From: Alviniconcha marisindica
Taxonomy: Eukaryota > Mollusca > Gastropoda > Provannidae
Direction: 5' to 3'
Length of the DNA stretch: 64,000 bases
Assembly: GCA_018857735.1 (NCBI GenBank)
Contig: JABMCL010000958.1
Span: 1,348,501-1,412,500 of the forward strand
Every line of letters begins with the position of its first letter. The first letter of the stretch is position 1. Both the position numbers and the translations under genes were made by a program. Under the pieces are notes generated by a model. It made no database searches. It saw only the letters and a program-made list of their open reading frames with translations, and had not been told where the DNA came from. Of the stretch, positions 11,162 through 24,500 are shown one piece after another.

Positions 11162-13440
11162 TAAAGGTTTATTTTAGTGGAATTTCAATTATTGATGTGT
11201 TCATTGTGGGTTGAGATTCTGAAGCTGTTTCAAAGCATTTTGCCTGGAACTTCAGCTTCATTAGCCTGAATCTGTGAAATATTCGCTGGGCACATATCTT
11301 GGCAATTAGAGTCAGACATAATATGCCATTGATTTTCTAGAAAACCTATTCCTTAAATAAATCCATGGTGAAGACTGACAGGTAATGTAAGCCGTTGTAG
11401 TTCTGCTTCCACATTAATCAAATACACGACTGCTGCAAGATTCTAAAAGGTGACTGATTATTCAGTATTGTCCTAATTTCTTGGTTCATTTTGTTGGAAA
11501 ACCTTTGGGTCATGAATATATATACATATTCATGGACCACACCAGTATTGAGATGATACCAGTATTTACTATCAGATGAATTGTGATCAGGAAAACGTAT
11601 GACCATGAAGGAAAATATTCACCTTGTATCATCTTCACAAGTCATCTGCTGACCGATCCGACATCACTGTGATCAGACATCTTCACATACAAGGCAGCAT
11701 TCATTTGTATACTTCAGACGTCACTTGGCGTGTAACAAAACATGTGAGGACACAATAGTGAATACACTTTCCACAATTCCAGTGCCTTGAAAAATACTAA
11801 GGACCCAGCATATGACAATGCTGATTGAGTGATGATTGCGTATTAATTTAGTAAATACATGCACATGTATTCTATACAACTTCATACTTACGTGTACGTG
11901 AACTGTTTTATATGGATACATAATTTATACGGGTACCAGTATAGTGTGTGTATCAAAACTGTGCCATACTGTAGATCCGTAACTACAACCTTGAAGCATT
12001 TATGTGTGGGAGCAGCTAAGCACAACTGTAAGGCTTCAATAATTATTTCAGTGTATTGACATGTCCAGTAAATTAATTAATCATTCTGATAATTAATTGT
12101 AAATGACAAAGTACAGTTTCTTGTCTTGCGATTGGTATAAAATTGTGTAAAACAAGCTGTAAATTTTACAATGACACAGATACTTTTATTGTTTTGTGTT
12201 CTGATATACATATATTTAGCTCTGTGTAGATGTATATTTTGTGTCAATTGCTTTAAATTTCAGCAATGTCTGCTCATCCCTACCTATGCTTCAGTATGCA
12301 TATATATTACTAGTAGCATGAATGACTTAACAAGCACATATGAGACAAATACTGGAAGATTTCTAAAACAATATAAAAAATTGGGAGATGTGGAAGGGGC
12401 TGATGGTATCAACTTTTCAGTGCTGCAGATTTGCTTGATGAAGATTTGTCAGAGTCAAATGGTTCCACCACATTCAGTGTTTGAAATCAACAACCATATC
12501 AGTCTTGTATCGATTACCTGAAATTTGTATACATGTACAAAATATGACATGAAACTCAAAGGCATGTAACCAGATCTGACAATAGTGAATACACTGACAG
12601 TTTGCTCTCCTCAAGAAGTGACAGTTAAGTCAGACCACACATGCCACTATTTTCACAGACTGAATGAACTTGTTACAAAAATTGCAGAGTAAAATGAGAA
12701 GCCCAGACTGATACGTGACATTGTTCGACAGCCACTTTTGAAGGCTCATGTGCATGTACTGCCCTGGGCCTGCTGGGGTCCAGGAAAATGTCTGATCAGA
12801 AGTGTTGATGAACTTGAGACACTAGCTGTTGGCTCAAAGCCAAGGACCTGACACCATTAATCCCCTGGAGGGGAGGGGCATAGACATAGGAAGTGCTCAA
12901 CGATCCTCCTTGAAAGAACAAGAAAGGACTAAATGTGTACATGTACCCTCTGTACTAAATGTTTTGCAGGACAGTGGAATCAGAATCATAAACACATGTA
13001 CCCCAATAGGATAAATGCTCTTATGGAGTGTGCTACTAAACTGTTTGAAGAACAGTGGAATCATCTCAAGATAAAATGATGGGGGCCATCTAAACTACTT
13101 CTTCTTGAGAGAAGTCTGCCGTGAAAGAAGCCAACGTACAAGAAGGGAATACACTCGGGGACAGTTTGTTTAACCAGTGTGTCTGAAGCACAGTGTTATC
13201 CTAAAGGAGCTGGCGTAAGAGGGTTCTGCTGTATGTGTGGTTTAAAAGGTGAAGTTTATAAATGCTTCAGAATTTGAGTGAAACGAGTGTTCTGTTTGTC
13301 GTTTTCTTTGTGGGGGTGCTTCCCTTGACTGTGCTGTATTGTCTATGGTCTGTGGGTGCTGATCATGTCCTAGTTGCTTTGCTAGTCTTGTTGAAGTACA
13401 AATGCATAATAAATGTACATTTCTATAAAACAGAAAGAAA
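11162..13440 (+). other. probable long 3' UTR of the FRAS1/FREM-like gene
   Basis: About 2.3 kb of AT-rich, repeat-poor sequence follows the stop codon. AATAAA hexamers lie at 11356-11361 (short form) and 13408-13413 (long form). The latter is followed by an A-rich AAAGAAAAAGAAAAG tract. Freedom from repeats up to this point, in a repeat-dense window, is my reason for favouring the distal site. This is inference. Confidence 0.55.
13408..13413 (+). terminator. candidate distal poly(A) signal AATAAA
   Basis: Canonical hexamer about 2.25 kb after the FRAS1/FREM-like stop codon, before convergent LARP7 sequence begins. A proximal AATAAA is at 11356-11361. Confidence 0.5.
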
Positions 13441-14094
13441 AAGAAAAGAAAAAAAGATGTTCAGTCTTCATCATTGCTCTTCCATACCCACCAGCATTCC
13501 ATGCAAATTAATACAAACTCAGATCAAAAGCAAATTTGAAAAGCTTGATTTAATGTCTAGTACAAAATCATTCTGAAAACATCTGAAACACTTAAGTTTC
13601 ATGATTCTGAACACAAAGGTAGTACTGCCAAAAACAGAGATAGCAGTTGCAGCTGCCATTGCATAATACCATAAGCACAGTAGCAAAAACCTGACACAAT
13701 TCTACTCAACAACAGCAACAAAATTAAACTCAATACATTACTAAAACTTGTATTAACAGTAACTTGTAAAATCTGGCACAAACATAATGTGGCCTCAAGA
13801 CAGCAAATCTCTCCTGCAGTTGTCTTCTCTTCCATGGCAGTCATCTCCTCTTCAGTGGCAGTGATACTGTTCAGAGGTCAATTTTTTTCAACCTGAACTA
13901 AATGGGGCAATTTACACTCTTTAATCCAACTACCATCTGATTCAAAACAGGCTACATCACAGTAAGACGAGTGATGTATATGATGTTAACACACATCTGC
14001 TCAAACATGACAACAACCACAAAACTGTCAGTTGGATACACGTGAAGCACTGTAGTCAGGGTGTCAGTAAACAAACTTAGACCTATATTCCATT
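13441..14094 (-). other. probable LARP7 3' UTR/intergenic junction
   Basis: Sequence between the two convergent genes. On the minus strand an ATTAAA lies near 13553 (TTTAAT on +). I saw no AATAAA that clearly ends LARP7. No coding potential is convincing. Confidence 0.4.
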
Positions 14095-14510
14095 CAGCCA
14101 CTCACAGTTGGGCACAGAAAATGAACTTGTCTTCCATTTGACCAATCACACCTGGGCACAGGAACTGAAACTGTCTTCCATTTGACCAATCATAACTGGG
14201 CACAGGAACTGAATTTGTCTTCCATTTGACCAGTCACAACTGGGCACAGGAACTGAACTTGTCTTCCATTTGACCAGTCACAACTGGGCACAGGAACTGA
14301 ACCTGTCTTCCATTTGAGCAAGCACAACTGGGCACAGGAACTGAACCTGCCTTCCAGTTGACCAATCAAAACTGGGCACAGGAACTGAACAGTCTTCCAT
14401 TTGGCCTATTGTGCTTTGGCATAGGAAGGGAACTTGCCCCACTTGGGAGATCACAACTGGGCGTAAGAATTGAACTCGTCTTCCATTTGGCCAGGATGTG
14501 TTTCATCATC
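14095..14510 (-). repeat. 44-bp tandem array overlapping the LARP7 stop codon
   Basis: About nine units with + strand core GTCTTCCATTTGACCA, then TCACAACTGGGCACAGGAAC. The innermost unit (about 14451-14495) encodes the last LARP7 codons and the stop (minus-strand reading [12 protein letters not shown] then TGA). The remaining units continue into the 3' UTR. A further diverged copy, GAACTGGGCATAAAAACTGA ... GGCCAGGATGTGTTCCATC, sits at 14896-14950 in the last intron. Confidence 0.88.
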
Positions 14511-16605
14511 ATCATTGAACTTTAAGTGCTGTCCCTTGAAAATCTCTCCCAGTGGATTCTGGGCCCTCTGCAGCAACTGGAAAACACAGGCACACATGTG
14601 GATTATACACATGTATTAGCTCAAGATTATACAGAAGACTTTACAAGAAGCAGCAGAGCTGTTGAACTTGAAGCTGTTATAAATCAAACATGTGTAGTAG
14701 CTGTTTGTTTGAACAAGCTGTCATTTCTAATAGTGATGTCATTCACTCCTTCATGTGCACACACAATAAAACAACACATGAAAAAAATTCCCATCCTGCT
14801 TTTGTCATGGCTCTGATTGTCTAAATACCCAACCCCATTTCCATTTCCTCTTATCTATCCACCAGTCTTCCCTCTCCACTTCAATCTCTTCTTGCTGAAC
14901 TGGGCATAAAAACTGAATTCATATTTCTTATGGCCAGGATGTGTTCCATCTGTTATTGGTCAGTTTGTCCATGCCCCCCACCCCACCCCACCCCCACCTA
15001 TGAATCTTACCTTGTTCTTCCCCCTCCTCTTTGGTCTCTTCTTGCTGGAAAGCCTGGCCTCTCTGTCGCTGATCAGTTTGTCCCAGTACGTCTTCTCGGC
15101 CTCACCTGCTCACAAGTCAATCCATACAAATTAAAACAACAGAACAAATCCAAAAGGCCCACCCCCTGAAGAAAAGAAAAAAATCTGGAGCAAAATAAAC
15201 AATGGGAAAAGTCCTAAAACTGAAAGAGAGGTTGTCTGTGATGTGGGTTTGCTTACATGGACCTGTAAACAGCTGCACTGACTGCTTTCAAATATAGCAC
15301 TATTCTCAGACTCACAGTGCTCTATTTGCAGAAGACTTGTTTACACAAAACTTGGTTTAAAAACAAGAGCTATCATCAGGGTGTATTCTGTCAGGTGTTC
15401 CACTGTCCACTAACAATGTATGCATTGCCTGCCACAAGCATGCACTGCTGCCTGACAATGCTGTTCTGAAGAGCGAGCCTTCTCAGTTACAAGAATTGAA
15501 ACTACTTTTCATTTGATATTTTAAAATCATTTTAGTCTGCACCATTCTTGTTCTCATCTACTAGCTACTGTTACCAAAAATGAGCAATGATAAGTTTTAA
15601 AAAAAAAAGTGTTATGTAGATCTTCCCTTCTCTAGAATGCTGCAACTTATAAAATAAACAATAAATCAATGGCACTTTCAATCGCAAATTTGTTACTGCA
15701 GATCATGTTCTTTTCATCATATCCATGCACCCTAGGATTTATTTTCAATTGGAAGGTCAGCAAGCCTGTGCCAGTACTGAAGAGTTATGAACTTCTGTTT
15801 ATGAACTTCTGTAAAGAATTAAGAACCATCTCTGGTTGGAGTTACGAACTTCTGTAAAGAATTAAGAACCATTTCTGGTTGGTGTTGTTTTGGGTTCGTT
15901 TGTTTCTAAGGAGAAAAACTGTGATGGTAAACATGATGAAACATTAATAAAGCTAGAATTGTATACATATCCCAGCTGACCAAAATAATGTCACCAAGCT
16001 GAAATAGACGATTTCCGGAAATAACAGGCAAAGATAATTTGACAGTGTTTTCTTACTCCGGGAGAGTGAAGTCCCCTGAATGGAGGTGGCAGCGGAGAAG
16101 AGCCAATCTGTGACACTTTGAGATCTTCAGGCATGGACCTATTATAATTTATACTAGACTACCAGCTGGGGGAACCTACTATCCGATCTGCACGTTCCCT
16201 GTGAGCAGTGAGTGTTTGATCAGCATTTCTGATGCCTTTTGTTTACGGGTATCCATCATCTTCCCCACGTGCTCACTGTACCCCCAACAAAAGCGTGCCT
16301 ACTCTGCGCTACACCCGCAGACAGGACCTGTATATACAGGTCCATGCCGAAGGCTCTTACCGAGTGCAGTCCCCTGGATTTCTGAAAATCGTCTATTGCC
16401 ACTAGTCACAATCAGGAGTTTAGGCAATTGGGGGGGGGGGGGGGGGGGGTGTTCCATCTTCAAATTTAATCTTTCCATTTGCTCAGCAAGATGATGTACA
16501 TGGTTAGATTTGGAAAAATCTCTGCAGCTCTCAAGTTAGACTGTAAACAATACACAGCATGATGGACCATAAAAGTTGCAGCTCACTCACACATCTGCAC
16601 CACCA

Positions 16606-16658
<53 letters not shown>

Positions 16659-19600
16659 ATTACACACGCTCTAGGCACACAAATAAACACCCTCACCACA
16701 AAAAAAGTAATAACCCACCTTCTACCAAAGAAACAGAGCATCCCTTGATGCCTGCTCGGACGAGCTTGGCAGCACTTTCTGCATTCTTACAGCGAATGTG
16801 TCCTACCGTCATGCCTGGCTTTACATCAATGTAGGCCACCTCAATGGAAGGGGCAATGTCAGCCTAAAAATGGGAAAACACATTTTTCAATAACCACAAT
16901 GCCTTTGCCATCAGTCCTACAGCTGTATCAGTGGATGTGAATATATATCTTTACCAGCTCCAAAGAGCTAAACTTCACACTTTTTCCCATCACTTGTAAG
17001 TCTGCATATCATAAGACATAGCTAACCTAAAAAAAAATGGTGCCTGTCATTTTTAATTTTTTTTTTATCTACAGCATTTTAGGAGTAGGGTGATCTGGAA
17101 AAAAGGGCGTACATCAATTTCTGCAGCTTTTTAGAAGAAGAAAATGATGCCAATTCTTGGTTTTATGGGAACAGCTAACAACTGAACAGGATTTACTGAA
17201 CTCTTTAATTATTTTGGTAAAGTGGTTTGGAATCTATTGTCCAGTTCATGAGTGACAGATTCTTTTTCTGACATGCACTTTTCATCTTTCAAAAATAACC
17301 AAGCATGGTCAGTAATGCTTTCTCCCACAGATTCACTATTTCCATCCTCTGAAACAGGTCACAGTTGTTGACATACAATAAATACAGTTATGCAGCTGGT
17401 TCTAAACCATCACCAAAACAGACTCATGAAACACACCATTTTTGCACCAACTCATGCCAGGTGTCTTTCTCACATGAAATATGCCAATTTTTAACTGGGC
17501 ATGTAAGCCTCTTTCTAAGTATCCACTGTAAAATGGATTTTCATCAGTGGTTCCCCCCATGTCCATTTCTCACAACAAGAAAAATTGACTGACCCCATAT
17601 TTGCAGATCAGCTACAATATCAGCCCTCCACAATGCAGAGGCAAGCCCCAAAACAAGTCTTTTAAATGCAGAGGCAAGCCCCAAAACAAGTCTTTTAAAT
17701 GTTGTCTTACCTTGAGACTCTCATGACACATCCCGACGTCACTCTTCACAACCACAATGGCGTTTGGCACAAACTCTGGAGCAGGGTGTCCAGCCTTGGT
17801 TTCTGCAACAAGTCTTCAAGGTCTTCAACTGGAACAACAGCACTCACAGACCTTACTGCAATGGAACCCCTCTTCACCTGTTCTCTGCCAAAGAATGTCT
17901 GCTGCTGATGCAATTCCTTTTACAGAAAAGCAAAGCAAAACAGAGAGACTGAGATGCAGAGGGGTTCAGCCAACCATAAATGGTCACCTTTCCACCACCC
18001 CACCTTTTGTTGTTGTTGGATGTTGTAAATTCCATTTTTTTAATCTTTTTTTTTGTGCACACACACACACATTATTATACACACAGGGCATTTGAGGACA
18101 TGTGACAATGATGTATTCAGCATTTGGTAAGTGGCATGAACAGGAAATGTGACAGCTCCAGGCAGGCAGACAGACATGTTACAAAATGTAGCATTCCTTC
18201 ATTTCCTAAGGTGCCATGCCATATGTTGGAAATAAAATGTGAATCAGTTTGGAGATAAACAAAGAAAGGATTACTGCACCTAAATGGATCAACTAAACTA
18301 TTTCAAATGCTTTACTGATTTCTACAGCCCAAATCCAGGCATGTGCTCTCACGAGGCTACTATTACTATAAACATAAAGCACAATGCTCTTGTGGGGTAA
18401 CAATACAGCACAGCTGCTATAAGCCTGAGTCTCTCTCCTTCTTACCGTGTCCATTCTCAGCATCTCCACCATTCTGTTTGTTCTTTTTCTTCTTGTTGCG
18501 AGCAGCAGTCTTCAACTGCTCCTTCAGGTTCTTCATGTTGGTTCTCTGCTGATTGAGGTACTCCTCCTTTAAATTGCTCCACTCTTTCCTGAAAGTAAAT
18601 ACCTCTTTAATTCTTCATGTTGGTTCTCTGCTGACTCTGGTATTCCTCCTTTAAATCACTTCACTCTTTCCTGAAAACAAACACCTCTTTAAGCTCTTCA
18701 TGTTGGCTTTCTGCAGTTCAAGTACCAATTTACTCCTTTAAAAATTACACTGCTCCACTTTTTCCTGAAAACAAATGACCCCCTGAGTTATTTGTTTTCT
18801 GCACATTTTAGTATTTTGACCAAAGAAATTCCCAGTGATTTGAAACAGATAACAGCACACACAACAAAAATACAAACTTTTGGAATTCATGGTTTTGCTG
18901 AAACTGAACAGAGCAGACATCCCTCACAGAACAGCCTCCTCACAACTCATTCTACTATGATGTCAACAAGAGCTGTACGCACAAGGCATCAAAGAAACCT
19001 ATGACTGTATGAAGGTTTAAAGCACCCATCTACTTACTTTGACATGACTCGCAGTTTCAGAGGTTCTTCTGGTAAATACTTTCTCCGAAATCGCTTCTTC
19101 TTCCCGCCTTCCTCTTCCACTTTTGCTTCAGCATCCTCTCTGGCACCGAAAGAATTACGCTTTGTTTTTTTCCTGCTTCCATCATCATGAGCTTCCAAAC
19201 TTCTCCGCTTCCTTTTTCTGCTTTCGCTGGCAGAGTTTGTGTCCGGTTGCTCCAAGCTTCTCCTTGGATGCCCCGACTGCTTGTCTGCCTTCTGTTTCCT
19301 CACCTTGGGGTCTTTGTCTTGGGAGCTGTCAGTGGCATCCTTTTTCCTCTTTCTGCTGATGTCTTTCTGCGGTTCCAACTCCTTGGCAGAACTTGTACCC
19401 TCTTTATCAGACCCTCCTGCATTTTTAGCAGACTCCTGACCATCCTCATCTGATGCCTTACCATCCTCTGTGGAATGTTTCCTGTCCTTCGCAGAATTCT
19501 TGCCGTCCTTAGCAGACTGTTCACCAGCCTTTCCGTCCAACCTTGAGCTGCTGTCTGTGTCTGAGTGGAGGACCATTCTGGGGACTTTGGCTGCACTTTC

Positions 19601-21438
19601 CTCAAGCGGCTCTTCTGCTGGTCTCTGTCTCTTTCTGCTACCCCCACCCTCAGACCCTGAGGTGCTTTCAGCCTTCTCTGACTGTTTGCTATGACTGACA
19701 TCATCTTTGGAACTTTTGAAAACTTCACGAGCAGCTTGCCGACCATCTTCAGCCCCCTTGGACACGGTCTCCTTGGCTGCACTTTCTGAATCTCCAACAG
19801 TCTTGGAAGCCTCCGAAGCAACTTTTTCAGTCGCCTGACCTGAAAGAGCAGACCCACGCTTTCGCTTCTTCTTGGACTTTTTTGACTTTTTAGCTTTTTT
19901 GGTGCTGTCAGCTTCACTGGACGCTTCCAACTTCTTGGCATCTGTCGCTGACTGGTCTGTGTTTGTGGAACCATCACCACCGGGTTTTGCCAAGCACTCA
20001 TCCTGGGATGCAGAAGGCTTCTTTTTCTTCTTTTTGGATTTGGATTTTTTGCCTCCTTTCTCTGCTCCTTGATCAGTTGTTGCTGCCGACTCCTTCAGCC
20101 TAGCCTCCAACTCCTCCACATCTGGTTAATGAGAGACAAATAAAAAAATCAAAATTAAGTATATATATCAGTAAACCACTATCAAAGCATGCTATCAGTT
20201 ATGAAATGAAGTATACAGTGTAAGCTACTTAATAACTTTCACAATGCCTTGTGGCTGTCGGGTTTGGGGGTAAGGGTGGAGGGGGGCTGGAGGCTAATGA
20301 TCAATAATCTGCTGAGTTTTGAACTCAATCAGATAAATGGTTGTTGAGTAATAACTCACTGCAAAAGAGAAAGAATGGAACAATACCGTTACAATAATCT
20401 GATGCACATGAAACATATTCAAGTTAACACCATATATACAAATTATGCCCGTTGTCACAAACTGAATTTAGTAGATTATGCTTGTGTGCATTTACTATTG
20501 GGCATTTCAGTGAAGCTTGTTTGCACGAGTGAATGACCTTTGTAATCTTTCGCGCAAGAAGTCGCAAGAGGCCGCAGCATCACTTCCAGGCCGATTTCTG
20601 AGTAGGCATTGCTTCATGCTGTGTATAACCATGGAAGTTGAACCTAGAATTGCGAAGCAGTACAAATGCCACCACTGCTGGAGTTGCAAAAATTACTAAG
20701 GAAAGGGGATGGAGGGTGGAAAAAAAGTGTCTTTGAATTGTTTTTCAGCTGACGAGAACATCGTGGTTTCCTGGAAAAAAATGCATTTTGGGGCATCCTA
20801 TAGCATGAGCAACAGGTTATTGCTTGTCGCCAGACACATTCTGACTATGGGCCTCTAAAAATGTCTTTAAAGTTGGCAGCGTAAAATTTGCAAATTCACT
20901 GTCACCACCTTCCATTGTGAAGAAAGTATGCACCGGAAGTAAATGCGGCCAAGGGACTTAAGCGATGCCAGGCAAAAGTCAAGGGAGTTAACATACCCGC
21001 CTGAACAGCCCAATAAGCCTAGCTTGATTGTCCATATTTTCATGAATGTAAATAAACTTTGCTTAAACCAAACATATTAAAGTTAACACCATAATATACA
21101 AATTACAATGGCAGGTGCACAGACAGCAGTGAAAGCCAACAAGCCAGACACAAGACGCCTGAGGATCAGCACCTACCGATCCCTTCCTTGGCTGCACGTT
21201 TCTTCAAGTACTTGAGATTGTTGCTCTGTTTCACGGAGCCTCCCACCTTCTCCTCCAGCTTTTCAGCTTTCTTCTCTGGCACATGGTTCAGCACCTAAGA
21301 AAAACATATAGTGAAAGGGGGTAAGCTGGTGATTCTGAAAATCCTGAAATTATACTGTAGTGTCCTGGGGGTTGAACTGGTTATCAAGAGTCAGCATCCA
21401 AGAGGGCATCTATGGCATGGGTGGGGAGATGCAGACAT

Positions 21439-21503
<65 letters not shown>

Positions 21504-24500
21504 ACAACAACAACAAAAATCACATAAAAGTCAACCCACACACAAAACAAAAACACACAAAAGTCAGAAATTTTAACAAGTCTAAATTCCCATAATTAAA
21601 ATTTTGAGAACCATCTTCTGGCAGTTTAAAACAGTTTTAAAAGAAACAAATGTGCTTCTCAACATGAAACACATAACTGAAAGCCAGAAAGTGATGTTGT
21701 TTGATCATGTGATGTCATCAGGCAGCATACATCATCAGCCAAAATTGAGAATTTTAAGTCTGACCCTTTGGAAAGCAGGCCAAGCCAACCGCTGCTCTTG
21801 CATGTGTGTGAATGTGCACACACACGCAGACACACAAGCACCATACAAACCTTGCATGATATATATTTTATTTAGCAATGCTTGTGGTATTAATGATGCC
21901 TGTAAGTTACTGCACACACTTAAAGTTAAACCGTGAATCTTTTTACATGTAGATTTTATTTGTTTGTTATTAATGTGTGGCACCCATGTTTTGCTTTGAA
22001 TGGAATAAAGAAGTATTTGACTTGACTTGACACACACAGATAGTTCCACACCTGTGAATCAACAAGGAGGTACGGTTTGCGTGCTAGCATGCAACCACAC
22101 TAGCCATTTATGCACTGTTGCTTTCTTACCTCAACAGCCTTGGCAGCTTCTTCAGGCGATTCAAACTCCACAAAGGCAAATCCCTTGATGTCATTGGTGG
22201 ACTTGAAACGAGGAATACTGATGTAGGTCACGTTGCCACATACCGAGAACTTTCTCTTCACCCATTCATGGGTAGTCTGTTTGCGCAGGCCTTCCTGCAA
22301 GTGCAACAGTTGAGAGGAAAACCTGCATGATCTGCTTCTGTGTTGGCACTTTCTGTGAAAGTCAAATGTGCTTCATCCTGCTTCACTGCAACTTTACTGG
22401 GGAGCCTTTAAAATGGTACCATTGTTATTTTCACCTCTTTCCTACAGCCAGTACGAGTGCCAAGCACCCACCTTCCAGACTTGGAGAATACTGAAAGTGG
22501 TACTGAAGAACTTGTATAAAATTCACTACTGTGCACATGAATGATGTAAAGAGATGGAAGGGTTACTTTAAATTTATAACTTTAAGTCAAACACTGACAA
22601 CACAAATAAGACAAACAGAAAAACTTCCAGATTTAGAAAAACAAAAGAGAGAGAGAAAAAACTTGATTGATGCACTTGACATAAAAGTGATTAAAATAAC
22701 AAATTCCATACTGGTTAAATTCACTTTTAAGACAAAAAATTATTTGATTTTCCTTTAGTATGAATTCACCAAAACCATAAGATAACAAAAGTAACAAGTA
22801 CCATGAATATCATTATCACAGTGAGCATACAGAAGAAACTAAGAATAAGTTCAAGAAAGAATATTGATATCTGACAGTAACAGACAAACACAAAGAAGTT
22901 TAAATCTGATCACACAGGCAGTCCTGGCCTGCTCCAGACTATTTTGAGAGTAACAAACAAATTATTATACAAAGACGTTTGAATCTGACCACATAGACAG
23001 TCCTGGCATCCACTTCTTCCTCCGTCAGGTATTTGACAGGTGTTTTCCTCCGTACTTTGGTTCTGTCCTCATTCAACTGCAAAGACACACAGCATCACTA
23101 TAAACAAACTTATGCAGAATCTGGAATGAAGATGCCATGTACTTGGCTAAAAAATACCACCATGCTGTCTATGTCATTCAATTCCAGAAACGGATCTGAC
23201 CCTCAAATTTCACCCCTGACCCTCCACCCCCAACCAGACAGGATGGCATGTACTGGGAAAAATACAAGTATGCTACCACTATCAATGTCAGTGTTACTCA
23301 CTTCCAGAAACAGATCTGACCCTCAACTGTCACCCCTGACCCTCCACCCCCTAACCACACACACATGATGGCGTGTACTGGGAAAAACACAACTATGCTA
23401 TCAATATCAGTGTCACTCCACTTCCAGAAACCTGACCCTCAACTCTTACCGCTGACACTTTTCCTCTTATAGTCTTAACCACAGAAGATGGTATGTACTG
23501 GAGGAAATACCAGCATGATGTCAGTGTCTCTCACTTCCAAAAATCTGACCCTCAACTTTCTCCCCAGACCTTCATCCCCCTAACCACACAGGTAGGTATG
23601 TACTGGGAGAAATACCAGCATGCTGTCACTCACTTCCAGGAATTCTGATGACTGCAGTGCTTTGGCCAGGATTTCTGTTTCCTCTGTCAGAGTTTTAATC
23701 TTGTTAAAAGCAAGGAATGTTGACAGTGGTAAATCTGAAAAAGAGAATTAATATATAATACATAATTATAATTATATATTAGGCTATGCAAAAAACACCC
23801 ATATGTAGCAACATTAACAGTAGCCACTAAAGATTCTGTCTCATTAAGATGAACTGAAATGCATAACTGCTCATAAACGGTTCTGTGGATACCAAAAGAG
23901 CAGTTTATATAATGCCTAATGTGAGCATTTGATTTACTGTATTTTTCCAAGTTCCACGAGATAACAGTTGATCTTGTGTCCACCTTTGCAGCTGTCCTAC
24001 TGGCATGTATGTGTGTGTGTGCACACGCATATGTGTGTATGTGTGTGTGTTTCTGCATGTGTGTGTGCCTGCATGTGTGTATGCATGCCTGTTTCTCTGC
24101 ATCAACATGCATGTTTTTGATGTTGTTTTTGTGTGTGTATGTGTGTGGCAGAAGGGGGGGTGGGGGGTCTTATGTAGTTTCTGATTATAATTGTTTGCAT
24201 AGACCTGTATTCCTTGACCATAAACTATGACTATGTTTCACTGTTCTGTTTTCTTGTAGCAGGCCACATGTTCCAATGAAAAATGGCATGCAAAAGAATC
24301 TGTTACAGTGCATCAGTATGTCTTCCGAGAAAATAACCCTCTTACCCCAAAGTTGTCTGGCAGTAGAGTCTCATAGAGCTACAGGCGCTATACCCAGAAT
24401 GGTTACACTCCAAATTCCACTGTTTCAGTGGTGCCAACTGTAACTGTATGACCACTAGTGGCACTATCATTCAGATAGCTTAGTGAAAAAATGATCATGA

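Noticed and set aside
19300..20001. 233-codon minus-strand frame overlapping the LARP7 linker
   Set aside because: It is an alternative frame of the LARP7 linker exon; LARP7 phase and homology fix the other frame.
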